From contig CALSSE010000010.1 in NCBI GenBank assembly GCA_943788935.1, positions 62,001 through 126,000 on the forward strand: 64,000 nucleotides of DNA, given 5' to 3'. A program made the translations under genes and the position numbers. Shown here piece by piece: positions 53,166 to 62,829 of this stretch. The notes under the pieces are model-generated. The model worked only from the letters and a program-made list of their open reading frames with translations, was not told the DNA's origin and made no database searches. The stretch is from an uncultured bacterium (GTDB lineage: Bacteria; Myxococcota_A; Bradymonadia; UBA7976; VGTA01). The stretch's first letter is position 1; every line of letters starts with the position of its first letter.

Positions 53166-55367
53166 ATGACAAAGTCAATCCAACAACTGACAGAGAGACA
53201 GCTCTCACTGATCTGTGATTATACCGCCAAAAATGCTTCTATCGCCCGCCCTCGACACTCTCAGGTGCGAGCCGCTAGTGTGTTAATGAGAGAAGGGGGA
53301 ACGATCCCCTTTATCGCTCGTTACCGGAAAGAGAGAACCGATGGACTAGATGAAGTACAGCTTCGAGTGATCGAAGGGGCCCTTAAAAAAGTCGAGGCGC
53401 TCGAGATGAGGCGGTCTGCTATTCTGAAGCGTCTCCAAGAGAGGGTCACCGATGGAGACAGTATACCTCATACAGTCTTTGATGCTATCTCTGATGCCGA
53501 CTCTCTCGCTCTTCTCGAGGAGCTTTACGCTCCCTACAAGAGTAAGCGACTCACCAAAGCTGATCGAGCACGTGAAGCTGGCTTAACACCGCTGATGACG
53601 AGTTTACTCAATGGAGGGAGATGGAGAGATCAAGCGGATAAGCTAATCTGTGAGGCTTTTCCTACCCTCAGCGCACTCGAGGAGGGTGTCATTGAATTAC
53701 TCGCTGAAAAGCTCTCTATTATGCCTAAGGCGCGTGCTCGCTGTTTAGACATTTTAGGGATCTACCTCCTCGTGAATGCCAAACGCAAGCGGGGGGTAGA
53801 GGCTGAGGAAATCTACGCAGATTATTATAAGTTTTCAGGCAAAGTTCGCGATCTTAAACCCCATCAAATATTAGCGCTTAGACGTGGCGAAGGCTCCGGG
53901 GTCTTGAGCCTTAAGTTTAACGCTAATGACGAACGATTACGAGAGTGGTTATTACGCGCTTTATGTCCTTCGTCTCATCATATTGAACGTCATCCACATA
54001 AACACTATTTGGAGCGGGCACGAGACCTCGCTTATGAGCAGCGCCTGTTACCGAGCGTATCTCGGTCATTGTGGGCCGAGGCCCTCAAAATGGCAGAAGA
54101 GCGAAGCGCCATCGTGTTCGCCAACAATCTCAAGTCTCTACTCCTCTCACCTCCACTTCTCAAACAGCGGGTCTTGGGGATAGATCCGGGATTGCGGACC
54201 GGCTGTAAACTCGTCGTCATTGACGAACGTGGAGGAGTCCTCGAGGTGGGCCTTTGCTTTACTCATGATCGGCGCTCTACTCGCGCCGCTCATGAGATCG
54301 CTCTATTAATTGATCGACATAAAGTCGACGCGGTAGCGCTCGGTAATGGCACGGGGAGTCGAGAGGCGGAGCGCGCGCTGATTGAAGCCCTCTCTCTGTG
54401 TAGGCATAAAGCACAATATGCGGTCGTCGATGAAGCAGGAGCGAGCATCTATTCTGCATCGGAGCTTGCAGGCCAAGAGCTACCGACACTCGATGTGAGC
54501 GAGCGAGGAGCGGTGAGTATCGCTAGACGACTTCAAGACCCACTCGCTGAATTAATCAAGGTCGATCCACAGAGCGTTGGGGTGGGCATGTACCAACATG
54601 ATCTCAATGAAGCGATGCTTCGTGAACAGGTCGCCGGCGTTGTTCAAGACGCCGTCTCTAGTGTCGGCGCTGATCTTAACACCGCTTCGCCTCAGCTCTT
54701 AGCTCATATCGCGGGGTTGGGACCCTCATTAGCTAAACGAATCGTTGAATATCGAGACTCAAATGGGCCTTTTTCGCAGCGAAAGTCACTCCTTAAAGTC
54801 AGGGGGTTAGGCGCAAAGACATACGAGCAATGCGCAGGGTTTTTACGAGTCTATGGCGGTGACGAACCATTAGATGAAACTGCGATACACCCCGAAGGCT
54901 ATCCCTTTGCTAGAGCGCTCCTTAAGGAATTGGGACTTCGGCGACCTCATGAGAGTTTGGGTGAGCAAATTAAAGGAGAGTCAGCTCTTATGGATCGACT
55001 GATAGAGCAGTTTAATGTGGGCAGCGTGACGCTAAGAGATCGGGTTCATTCGCTGACTCGACCCGGACGAGACCCACGAGAATCTCTCCCTCCTCCGCTG
55101 CTGAGGACAACAGCTGTTTCATTGAATGAGCTCCAGACAGGAATGGTCTTGCAAGGGAGCGTGAGAAACGTCGTTGATTTTGGGGCTTTCATTGATCTCG
55201 GTGTGAAGAGAGATGGGCTTATTCATGTCTCAACGATGCGCGACCCTCAACAGCCTTATAAACAGATTAGTCCCTATGATGTCGTCAGAGTAGGACAGGT
55301 CGTGCAGGTTTGTGTGACCCATATTGATAAAGAACGTGGGAGGATCAGCTTAGCGCTCACCGAGTGA
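53166..55367 (+). CDS. tex: Tex-family RNA-binding transcription accessory protein
   Basis: 733 residues, close to the usual length. Tex binds nucleic acids and is linked to transcription and stress tolerance. Order: helical Tex N-domain with FIARYRKERTDGLDEVQLRVIE; YqgF/RNase-H-like domain from VLGIDPGLRTGCKLVVID (about 335-460); helix-hairpin-helix pair with NTASPQLLAHIAGLGPSLAKRIVEYR and LLKVRGLGAKTYEQCAGFLRV (about 500-570); C-terminal S1 domain TGMVLQGSVRNVVDFGAFIDLGVKRDGLIHVS (about 655-730). Start is preceded by a weak AACC-rich leader. 30 bp separate it from the next gene. Confidence 0.94.
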   Translation: MTKSIQQLTERQLSLICDYTAKNASIARPRHSQVRAASVLMREGGTIPFIARYRKERTDGLDEVQLRVIEGALKKVEALEMRRSAILKRLQERVTDGDSIPHTVFDAISDADSLALLEELYAPYKSKRLTKADRAREAGLTPLMTSLLNGGRWRDQADKLICEAFPTLSALEEGVIELLAEKLSIMPKARARCLDILGIYLLVNAKRKRGVEAEEIYADYYKFSGKVRDLKPHQILALRRGEGSGVLSLKFNANDERLREWLLRALCPSSHHIERHPHKHYLERARDLAYEQRLLPSVSRSLWAEALKMAEERSAIVFANNLKSLLLSPPLLKQRVLGIDPGLRTGCKLVVIDERGGVLEVGLCFTHDRRSTRAAHEIALLIDRHKVDAVALGNGTGSREAERALIEALSLCRHKAQYAVVDEAGASIYSASELAGQELPTLDVSERGAVSIARRLQDPLAELIKVDPQSVGVGMYQHDLNEAMLREQVAGVVQDAVSSVGADLNTASPQLLAHIAGLGPSLAKRIVEYRDSNGPFSQRKSLLKVRGLGAKTYEQCAGFLRVYGGDEPLDETAIHPEGYPFARALLKELGLRRPHESLGEQIKGESALMDRLIEQFNVGSVTLRDRVHSLTRPGRDPRESLPPPLLRTTAVSLNELQTGMVLQGSVRNVVDFGAFIDLGVKRDGLIHVSTMRDPQQPYKQISPYDVVRVGQVVQVCVTHIDKERGRISLALTE

Positions 55368-55397
55368 TACTCACTCATCGGCGTTGGAGCTATACTT

Positions 55398-56120
55398 ATG
55401 GACTCTTTATTATTAGCGATCATAGTGACCTGTTTCGCTGCCTGCCTTCAGGGGGTCGCTGGCTTTGGCGCAGGATTGATCTCGATGGGGGTGTTGGCCT
55501 CAGTGTGGTCTGTTCCAAAAGCGACAGCGATTATGCTGCCGCTGGGTGTTCTTCTGAATGTCTCACTGATTATACAGCGACGTCAAACGGTAGAGCTCTC
55601 ATCTCTAAAGTGGGTGTTTATAGGTCTTCCATTAGGTGTGTTCTTTGGTGTTCATTTACTTGAGGTCGTTGCTGAAAAAACACTCAAACTGCTCCTAGGT
55701 TTGGCCCTCTGTGCTTCAGTGGTGAATACACTGATTAATGATCGAAAACATAGAGAATATGGTTCATTTGTAGCCTTTATCGCAGGCACTTTTGCGGGGA
55801 TGTCAGGCTCGGCTTTTAGCGCCTCAGGCCCCCCGATTCTTATATATGCAAATCTACAAGGCTGGGATAGAGATCTTTATAGAGCGCAGCTCTCAGCGCT
55901 CTTCACGACCAGCTCACTTTTAGCGCTTATCGGCTTAAGTATCGGCGGTCAAGTGGACGTGAGTACGCTCTCGATTAGCCTGTCTCTAACGCCTGGCGTA
56001 TTGCTTGGTTCATTGATAGGTACCCATTTGGGTTCATCTCTACCTCAGTCTATTTTTAGGTATCTTGTTCTTGGACTTCTCATCGCGCTATCAGCACGCT
56101 TCCTATTCAACTCTCTTTAA
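55398..56120 (+). CDS. TauE/SafE (TSUP) family membrane exporter
   Basis: 240 residues with seven to eight membrane helices. TSUP proteins carry sulfite, sulfonates or other small anions. Signature regions: QGVAGFGAGLISMGVLASVWSVPKATAIMLPLGVLLNVSLI (first repeat) and AFIAGTFAGMSGSAFSASGPPILIYA (second repeat, with the usual G-x-x-G-x-x-G-x-x-G-P). Closing helix FRYLVLGLLIALSARFLF. GGAG lies 9 bp before the ATG. Last gene of the nudix-tex run; the substrate is unknown. Confidence 0.85.
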   Translation: MDSLLLAIIVTCFAACLQGVAGFGAGLISMGVLASVWSVPKATAIMLPLGVLLNVSLIIQRRQTVELSSLKWVFIGLPLGVFFGVHLLEVVAEKTLKLLLGLALCASVVNTLINDRKHREYGSFVAFIAGTFAGMSGSAFSASGPPILIYANLQGWDRDLYRAQLSALFTTSSLLALIGLSIGGQVDVSTLSISLSLTPGVLLGSLIGTHLGSSLPQSIFRYLVLGLLIALSARFLFNSL

Positions 56121-56190
56121 ACCGAGTTGAGCGAGGAGAAGAGAATATTGAGCCGCTTACAAGTCGCTCGAACACATGTTGTTGATGAGC

Positions 56191-56316
56191 TTAGTCCTGG
56201 CTATTCGTTGTCTTCAGCGCAGGTAACATCACCATAAACCGAGTACCAACCCGACCCTAGACTCTACTTTGAGTTCACCGCCCGCCATAATACCTTGTTC
56301 TTCATAGGCCTCCACT
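56191..56316 (-). pseudogene. C-terminal remnant of a sensor histidine kinase
   Basis: Minus strand reads EAYEEQGIMAGGELKVESRV, then after a one-base shift GTRFMVMLPALKTTNSQD and a stop at 56191. This is the G2-box end of an HATPase_c domain (usual form GGxIxVES..GxGTxFxxxLP). Nothing else of the kinase remains. It lies in the gap between the TSUP gene and the acyl-CoA synthetase. Confidence 0.55.
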
Positions 56317-56426
56317 CATTCTGTCGAGGTCATTGAGGAGAGCTTGAGGAGTCGGTGGGCCCCTCCTGAGCGTTGAATATCTCTTGGAGAGGAGGTGATG
56401 TGATTCATCATCTATATAGCTTTGGA

Positions 56427-58004
56427 TTAACCTTTGAGTTTAAAGCGTTGTAGCTTACCCATCGCGTTGCGAGGTAGCTCGGCTAACCATGTCCATTGTT
56501 TTGGTCTCTTATAGGAAGCGAGTCGCTCAGTGAGTGCTTCGCTGAGTCTCTCTATTTTAGCGAACAGGGGCTTTATGTGGTCGATAGTTGTATAAAAAAC
56601 TTCTACTCGCTCTCCCCAGTCCTCATCGGGGAGACCAACCACTACCACTTCACTGATCCATGGAGGCTCTCTTAATTCATTCAGGGTCGCTTTAATCGCA
56701 TTCTCAACCTCTGCGGGGTACACATTTAATCCACCCGAAATGATCATCTCTGACGCCCTGCCTTTTAGCCAATATCTCCCACTGCTGTCTTGATGAGCGA
56801 TATCTCCAGTTCGCATCCATCGTCTCCCTAATTCACAGATATATATGCATTTGGAGGTCGCTTCTGGACGACGATGATAACCATCAAATAGGCTCTCACT
56901 AGAGATGTGTAACTCTCCAACTCCTCCTTGGGCGAGGGTGCGATTATGGGCGTCACAGATCTTCGCCATCACGCCAGGAAGTGGGTATCCAACGCTACCG
57001 GGTGCTCTCTCTTCATTCAGCGAGGCCGAGAGGACGATCCCCACTTCAGTCATCCCATAACGCTCGACGATCTGCACCCCAAAGCTCTCTTGAAAAGCCT
57101 CAAACTTCTCTGGTGAGAGTGGCGCTGAGCCTGAAGTGACCAGCCGTAGACTATCGACCGGAGGGCGCTCTGCCTCTGAGAGCTGTAGATAACGATGATA
57201 ATGAGTAGGCACACCCATAAGCACTGTCGCTTGATGAGCAGCGATCGTCTGTAAAGTCTGCAGAGCGTCAAAACGGGGAAGTAATATCAGCTGAGCTCCC
57301 GCCCACAATGACCCTAAAGCGGCCACAAATAGGCCATGAATGTGAAAGAGAGGCAGAGTATGAACTAATCGGTCAGAGACAGACCACGCCCAAGACTCAT
57401 GGAGAGCGCTGAGGGTTCCTATGATATCTCGATGTCTGATTCGCGCTCCTTTGGGACGACCTGTCGTCCCCGACGTATAAGCGAGAACCGCGAGATGATC
57501 AGCGTTAATAGAGTCGAGAGGGGCCTGTGGGGCATAGGCGTTTCGATGTGTCTCGAGAGAACAAGAGTCAATAAGGCTTAAGCGTTCTCTTGACCTTAAA
57601 GTGAGAGTCGATCGAAGCGTGGTGTGCTTATCTTCAGGAATGAACGCTACTTTCGCTTGAGCATCCTCTATATAGTAAGCGAGCTCATGGGCGGTGTAAC
57701 TGTCATTAAGCGAGAGCACTGTCACTCCTTGGGAGAGCGCTCCAAGAAAGAGCGGCAGCCACGCGACCCCTCTGGGGACTTGAAAACCAAGAACATCTCC
57801 TGGCTCCAAACCAAGAGAGACAATAAATCCAGCGCTACGCTCAATCTCGGTTATCAGCTCCTCATAGGACCAGCTGAGTCGACTCTCTTCCCCCTCCCAA
57901 ATAAGAGAAGTCGACGAGAGTGACCCTCCGCTGAGAGATCGCCACCGCTGATAAAGAGCGCTGATGAGGTTATCTTTGGGGTGAGTCGTGCTTAAATAGT
58001 CCAT
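56427..58004 (-). CDS. AMP-forming acyl-CoA synthetase
   Basis: 525 residues from the ATG at 58004, chosen because GGAGG lies 7 bp upstream; an ATG at 58034 is also in frame. Activates a carboxylic acid with ATP and joins it to CoA. ANL motifs: P-loop LAVLAYTSGTTGRPKGARI, LVHTLPLFHIHGLFVAALG, VERYGMTEVGIVLSASLNEE, MRTGDIAHQDSSGRYWLKGRASEMIISGGLNVYPAEVE and the catalytic Lys in LPRNAMGKLQRFKLKG. The last is close to malonyl-CoA synthetase (MatB)-like enzymes, but the substrate cannot be assigned. It appears complete and alone. Confidence 0.9.
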   Translation of the reverse strand: MDYLSTTHPKDNLISALYQRWRSLSGGSLSSTSLIWEGEESRLSWSYEELITEIERSAGFIVSLGLEPGDVLGFQVPRGVAWLPLFLGALSQGVTVLSLNDSYTAHELAYYIEDAQAKVAFIPEDKHTTLRSTLTLRSRERLSLIDSCSLETHRNAYAPQAPLDSINADHLAVLAYTSGTTGRPKGARIRHRDIIGTLSALHESWAWSVSDRLVHTLPLFHIHGLFVAALGSLWAGAQLILLPRFDALQTLQTIAAHQATVLMGVPTHYHRYLQLSEAERPPVDSLRLVTSGSAPLSPEKFEAFQESFGVQIVERYGMTEVGIVLSASLNEERAPGSVGYPLPGVMAKICDAHNRTLAQGGVGELHISSESLFDGYHRRPEATSKCIYICELGRRWMRTGDIAHQDSSGRYWLKGRASEMIISGGLNVYPAEVENAIKATLNELREPPWISEVVVVGLPDEDWGERVEVFYTTIDHIKPLFAKIERLSEALTERLASYKRPKQWTWLAELPRNAMGKLQRFKLKG

Positions 58005-58295
58005 CTTTGCCTCCGAGTACAACTCTGAGATCATTCCTCAGATCGATAGAGCATAAGAGAGCGAGGAGGTCTCCTCGTAGGTTAGTGAGCTTGAGCCTGC
58101 GCTAAAGTATATATTTAGCTCCAATGGTTAAGAGCGAGTCAGTGACTGGTATATGATTAATCATGTTCTTCACCGTTGCAGTCAGGTGATGAAAACAGGC
58201 ACTAAAAATGTTTGTCTTGAGTCTCAGCGGGAGCCCCGCTGAGGTTGAGGATTGAATCAGGTGAATCAGGTGGCTGTGACAAGTCAGCGTTCGGA

Positions 58296-59036
58296 TTAAA
58301 TGCCTAAACGCCTCATCAATTTTTGGGGTGGGTGAGGAGGTCGTGAAGGCTCAGGAGTGTTTTTGGGGCGAACATCAGGGTTCCACTTTTGATGAAATGA
58401 TTGATATATGTTCGAAGCCTTAGTTTTCCTGATCTGCTGTCGTAGCCCAATAATGGTCTTCGTTGGTAGATCTTTAGTCGCTCGCTTGATTAACCAATGA
58501 GGTAGAAACCCACCGGGGTCTAGGTGAACAAAATAGGTCACCTCAATCTCTTGAGGACCGACATAATCAAAGAGATAATAGCCCTCGATCTGTGGTAAGC
58601 GAACTACGTTTTTTTTGGGAGGGATCGCTGAGGTCTCTGCCCCCTTAAAGTAGGCGAGATACCGACGCTCTTTCTTTATTTCATACAAGTAAGTGCGGAT
58701 GGCCGCATCGCGATCAGAGATCGGCCATGGGGAGTCAGTCTGATGGTAAAGGAGCAGCTCAAACTCACTGTAACGCTTGACCACTTTTGAGACTGAGCAG
58801 CGATGAACCCATTCATCTCTACGATTCACATCTTGCAGAACAGCGATCAGATCAAAGAGGGTCGCCTTGACTCGACTGATCGCTTTAAAGTCAGGCAGGT
58901 CTCCTAAAGCTGAGTCTCTTTGAAATACTCGAATCCCTTCTGTTTCATGAATCTGAGTCCACTGCGGCGCTCCTTCTGCGATCATAACAGGAGTAGAGAG
59001 GATCATCATCAAGCAGAGATGTCTGAGTAAAATCAA
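58296..59036 (-). CDS. exported START-domain lipid-binding protein
   Basis: 246 residues with a signal peptide (ILLRHLCLMMILSTPVMIAEG). A START domain covers the rest: WTQIHETEGIRVFQRDSALGDLPDFKAISRV, then LIAVLQDVNRRDEWVHRCSVSKVV, then LLYHQTDSPWPISDRDAAIRTY and VTYFVHLDPGGFLPHWLIKRATKDLP. START domains hold lipids in a deep pocket; here in the periplasm. The C-terminus is Pro-rich (NTPEPSRPPHPPQK). It is upstream of the acyl-CoA synthetase on the same strand (260 bp gap), which fits a lipid theme but not proof of a link. Confidence 0.85.
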   Translation of the reverse strand: MILLRHLCLMMILSTPVMIAEGAPQWTQIHETEGIRVFQRDSALGDLPDFKAISRVKATLFDLIAVLQDVNRRDEWVHRCSVSKVVKRYSEFELLLYHQTDSPWPISDRDAAIRTYLYEIKKERRYLAYFKGAETSAIPPKKNVVRLPQIEGYYLFDYVGPQEIEVTYFVHLDPGGFLPHWLIKRATKDLPTKTIIGLRQQIRKTKASNIYQSFHQKWNPDVRPKNTPEPSRPPHPPQKLMRRLGI

Positions 59037-59471
59037 TTGTATATCCTTTGGTTACTAGACCAGCGAAGATCACTAACGTCTAAAAATAATGACCTGTTCA
59101 TTACACTCTAAAAGACATTTAAGACAGATATGACTCTAAAGTCATGATGAATATGGTCTGAATTACACCCCATCAACACGAGCGCTACATCGAGTGCAGT
59201 CGTAAACCATAGACAGTCTTTATCACTGAGCGTGTCTCTCGACAATAGATTCGGCAGCGCTATACCCTAGCCGATCTCTAGGGCGCTTTTGAGTCACTCT
59301 GGACTCGGCTTGATCTTCGATCGATGGAACGATATGAGATCTCAAGAGCACTCGTTTTTAAGTGATAGACTTCATGATGAAAGAGTTCGCTTAAAGAGCC
59401 CGCTTAAAGAGCGTAATGAGAGCTTGAGTGTATGAGATCGTGCTCTAGGACGTGATGTTACAGATGCGCTG
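59037..59471. other. 435-bp gap
   Basis: No gene recognised on either strand. A short duplication CGCTTAAAGAGC..CGCTTAAAGAGCG lies at about 59390-59412. Nothing else is seen. Confidence 0.5.
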
Positions 59472-60149
59472 TTACAAAGAGATTAATAGCCAGCGTATGC
59501 CTGTTGACTCTTCCTCACACGGTGTCATGAAGGCGGCTTCACCATTATCTGGGTCATTTCCGTTGAGACAACCATTTTCCGACTCGTTCGTTAACTTGTA
59601 CCAGCCTGTATCTTCTTCCTCGAGATTCCAAAGCATCCCTGAGAATGGTCCACACTCCGCCATAAAAGACGCTCCATTTAGCTGTGTAGAGCTTTGGTCA
59701 TTTCCTTCTAAACAGACCTCGTCACTACCTACCGTTTTCATGTGATAATAAGTGTTCCCCATGATCTCTATGGGGATAAATCTCCAAGATTGACCGGTAA
59801 AGGTGCCACAGTTTGCCATAAAAGCGTTGCCGCCAAAGAAATTTACGGTGGGGTCATTCGCTTCAAGACATTTCGAATCGCCAGAAAAAGAGTTCTTTAA
59901 GTGATAGATCTCATTAGGGCCTACGAAAGGACCATCAGACCCACTGTCGGGTTCAAGACCGATATCGGGTTCGAGACTGATAGTAGAGTCTGTGGTCATG
60001 GACAGATCAGTGGATTCATCTATTTGTCTTTCTCCATCATTAACAGACATTGTCATATCATTGAGCTCATCTGAAATCACTACCTTTAGACATCCAGAAG
60101 TATAGAACAAAGCTATTACAATTAAATACTTAATAGGTTGGTTTATCAT
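59472..60149 (-). CDS. lipoprotein with a ricin-type beta-trefoil lectin domain
   Basis: 225 residues; signal peptide ends YTSGC (Cys20), then a Ser/Thr/Asp linker with the duplicated words EPDIGLEPDSG. The rest is a three-fold repeat: YHLKNSFSGDSKCLEAND...GQSWRF; YYHMKTVGSDEVCLEGND...GMLWNL; YKLTNESENGCLNGND...GIRWLL. Each has a Cys-Leu-x-x-Asn-Asp centre and an x-x-W end, as in the QxW repeats of ricin B lectins. Sugar binding at the cell surface is the likely role. No enzyme domain is attached. Confidence 0.78.
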   Translation of the reverse strand: MINQPIKYLIVIALFYTSGCLKVVISDELNDMTMSVNDGERQIDESTDLSMTTDSTISLEPDIGLEPDSGSDGPFVGPNEIYHLKNSFSGDSKCLEANDPTVNFFGGNAFMANCGTFTGQSWRFIPIEIMGNTYYHMKTVGSDEVCLEGNDQSSTQLNGASFMAECGPFSGMLWNLEEEDTGWYKLTNESENGCLNGNDPDNGEAAFMTPCEEESTGIRWLLISL

Positions 60150-60416
60150 TTATTATCTATCTTTAAGAGCTTTATTATTTATAGTCTAACAGTGAAGGTG
60201 ACATATTTAAAAATCCTAAGTGAGGAGACTTAAAAAATCAACCACACCCTAGGCGGACTATATGAAAAGTCATGAGGGGCTTTTATTGTGAAATGAATAG
60301 AGAAATTAAACATATACTTTTGCAGTCTAGTGTTGACCAAAATCGTCACCCAAGCATATCCAAATGAACTCAAATGACACATACAGGCTAAACGTGTCTA
60401 GCAACTCCCCGCTCGA

Positions 60417-60920
60417 TCATGAATCGATGCCCTGCTGAAAGGTCACCTCATCGATCCAAGAGAGATGATGTAAACCCCACCAACCGATGAGGCACGCTTC
60501 GGCGGCGTCATGTCTGAGAGAGGTTGAGCCCCGACCAGATCGCGCTCGTATCAACCGACTCGCGATCAGCTCCGCCCTCTTCTTGGCGGCTCGGCCGTCA
60601 TGGAGGTATTTGGTAGATAGGCAATCACCCCGCCATCTCTCCGCTGAGATATTGAGATAGGTGATCTCATATTTTTTAGCATATCTCCTCCACACTCTCA
60701 AGAGGTCACCATTACCCTCAACGATGAGCGCTGACCCTTTCGGAAGTCTGCTAAGAGATCTGTAGGCGACAGCGCTGAGTTTATTCGCTTGTCCACAATG
60801 GTGACTCCCATAGGCGACTAAGGCTCCATCCTCTTGGAAGCATGACCACCCAAACCTCAGCCCTAGATCTATCGCTAATAGATGAGGGCTTGACTCCGCG
60901 ATGTGAAGTGAGCTGATCAA
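60417..60920 (-). CDS. RuvC-like RNase-H-fold nuclease
   Basis: 167 residues. Acidic residues are placed as in RuvC-type Holliday junction resolvases: Asp18 in LLAIDLGLRFGW, Glu68 in ALIVEGNGDLLRVW, and Asp138/Glu141 in LRHDAAEACLIGWWG. The whole is shorter and more divergent than cellular RuvC, nearer to the stand-alone RuvC-like proteins of phages and accessory loci. Lys/Arg-rich helix HDGRAAKKRAELIASRLI between the last two motifs. It may cut branched DNA. It is a single gene upstream of guaA, opposite strand. Confidence 0.75.
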   Translation of the reverse strand: MISSLHIAESSPHLLAIDLGLRFGWSCFQEDGALVAYGSHHCGQANKLSAVAYRSLSRLPKGSALIVEGNGDLLRVWRRYAKKYEITYLNISAERWRGDCLSTKYLHDGRAAKKRAELIASRLIRARSGRGSTSLRHDAAEACLIGWWGLHHLSWIDEVTFQQGIDS

Positions 60921-61111
60921 TGACCGCTCCTTGAGAGATGTTAACTCAGTCTAGATCAAGAGTGATTAACGATGAGGTGAGCTCGAGGATGATGATAGAC
61001 ATAAAGAGGGAAGCGCTGTATCTAGGCGCTATCATACACCAGACTCAATAAGTCTCAACCGCGCTTTAGATTAACTCTATAACCACTCAACCCCACTCCG
61101 AGGTGTCTCTG

Positions 61112-62686
61112 ATGATGATTGTCCTTGATTATGGTTCACAATACACCCAGCTGATCGCTCGAAGACTACGCGAGAGATCATTCTACAGCGAGGTTTTAGC
61201 CTGGGACAGCAAACAGCTTGAAGTCAAGCTCGCTACAGGTAAAGTGAGCGGAGTGATCCTCTCGGGTGGCCCCTCGTCAGTCTATGAAGAAGGCGCTCCC
61301 TTTTTACCCGAGGCATTACTCCACGCTCATCGAGAGAGAGGCTTACCGATCTTAGGGATCTGTTATGGCCTTCAGCTCATCGTTCATTCTCTCGGCGGTA
61401 GAGTCTCCCCCGCCGAGCGTCGAGAATATGGTCCTGCCATATTAGAGGCGAATGAGTCTCCGAGAAGCTCATTTCTCAGCCCGGAAAAGAAGAGGGTGTG
61501 GATGTCACATGGAGATAGAGTAGAGGAGCTCCCCGAGGGTTTTGTCTCTATAGGATACACCGCTGACGCGCCGCTGGCAGCGATCGCCCATGAGAGTCAA
61601 CCGCTCTTCGGACTTCAATTTCACCCAGAGGTTACTCACAGCGAGGGAGGGGCCGACCTCCTCTCTGCCTTCGCAGGAGAGATCTGTAAGCAAGAGGCTA
61701 ATTGGACGCCCGCTGAGATCATCTCCATGATGACCGATCGACTGCGCCAACAAATCGGTGACCGCAAGGCCTTGGTAGGGGTGAGCGGTGGTGTCGACTC
61801 TAGCGTAGCCGCTGCCTTAGTCCACCGGGCGATTGGAGATCAACTTGAGGCTGTCTTCGTAGATAATGGCCTATTAAGACAGGGTGAACGAGCCGCTGTG
61901 GAGTATGCCTTTGAAGATGTCTTAAGAGCGAGGTTGACGGTTGTCGATGCTAGCGAGACATTTTTATCAGATCTGGCGGGAATCACTGACCCAGAGGCTA
62001 AGCGTAAACGAATTGGAGAGCGATTTATCCGAACCTTTGAGGGCGCTGCAGACTCTATCGGTTCACCGCCTTGTTTGGTACAAGGGACGATCTATCCCGA
62101 TGTCATAGAGTCGAGTGGCGGGTCCAAGAGCGCTCGTAAGATTAAGGCCCATCATAACGTAGGCGGCCTCCCTGAAGACGTTGATTTTGAGATTGTAGAA
62201 CCTCTGAGGATGCTCTTTAAAGATGAAGTGAGGGCGGTCGGTGAGGCCCTCGGCTTACCCCATGAGCTCGTCTGGCGACAGCCTTTTCCAGGACCTGGTC
62301 TCGCGGTGCGCTGTTTAGGAGAGATCACTAAAACACGACTAGAGACTCTCAGACATGCTGATTTCATCTTCACTGAAGCCCTTCGAAAAGCAGAGCTATT
62401 GGAGCAGAGGGTCAGCGCTGACTCTACGGTTACAGGGAGCGCTCAGGCCTTTGCTGTTCTCCTCCCCGTTCGCTCAGTCGGAGTGATGGGTGATGGGAGG
62501 ACCTATGAAGAGGTGATCGCTTTACGGGCGGTGCAGACCTCCGACTTTATGACTGCGGAGTGGGCTGAGCTCCCCTATAAGCTCCTCGCTCAGGTCTCAC
62601 GAGAGATCGTAAATGAGGTCTCTGGGGTGAACAGGGTGGTCTACGATATCACCACCAAGCCTCCAGGCACGATTGAATGGGAATAA
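61112..62686 (+). CDS. guaA: GMP synthase (glutamine-hydrolysing)
   Basis: 525 residues from the ATG at 61112, placed 6 bp after GAGGTG; a GTG at 61103 would use that box itself. Converts XMP to GMP with glutamine and ATP. N-terminal class I amidotransferase: nucleophile Cys in [18 protein letters not shown], His and Glu in [15 protein letters not shown]-pyrophosphatase domain: P-loop [18 protein letters not shown], then [26 protein letters not shown] and [13 protein letters not shown]. Dimerisation domain ends [17 protein letters not shown], the standard GuaA terminus. Intact and of normal size; guaB is not adjacent. Confidence 0.96.
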   Translation: MMIVLDYGSQYTQLIARRLRERSFYSEVLAWDSKQLEVKLATGKVSGVILSGGPSSVYEEGAPFLPEALLHAHRERGLPILGICYGLQLIVHSLGGRVSPAERREYGPAILEANESPRSSFLSPEKKRVWMSHGDRVEELPEGFVSIGYTADAPLAAIAHESQPLFGLQFHPEVTHSEGGADLLSAFAGEICKQEANWTPAEIISMMTDRLRQQIGDRKALVGVSGGVDSSVAAALVHRAIGDQLEAVFVDNGLLRQGERAAVEYAFEDVLRARLTVVDASETFLSDLAGITDPEAKRKRIGERFIRTFEGAADSIGSPPCLVQGTIYPDVIESSGGSKSARKIKAHHNVGGLPEDVDFEIVEPLRMLFKDEVRAVGEALGLPHELVWRQPFPGPGLAVRCLGEITKTRLETLRHADFIFTEALRKAELLEQRVSADSTVTGSAQAFAVLLPVRSVGVMGDGRTYEEVIALRAVQTSDFMTAEWAELPYKLLAQVSREIVNEVSGVNRVVYDITTKPPGTIEWE

Positions 62687-62829
62687 GGATTCCGAATCAC
62701 CCCCCCCTAGACTGAAGATTGGGCGAGACCATTAATGTCGACGATGGGAAATAGAATACACATAGTGATTCCCTCAGAGAAAAGCCGATGTATGATGAAA
62801 TCCTATATCTTGTATTAGAGAGGTGATTA

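Noticed and set aside
59037-59471. Possible integrase-like remnant
   Set aside because: Short coding-like words occur in several frames but no motif could be defended.
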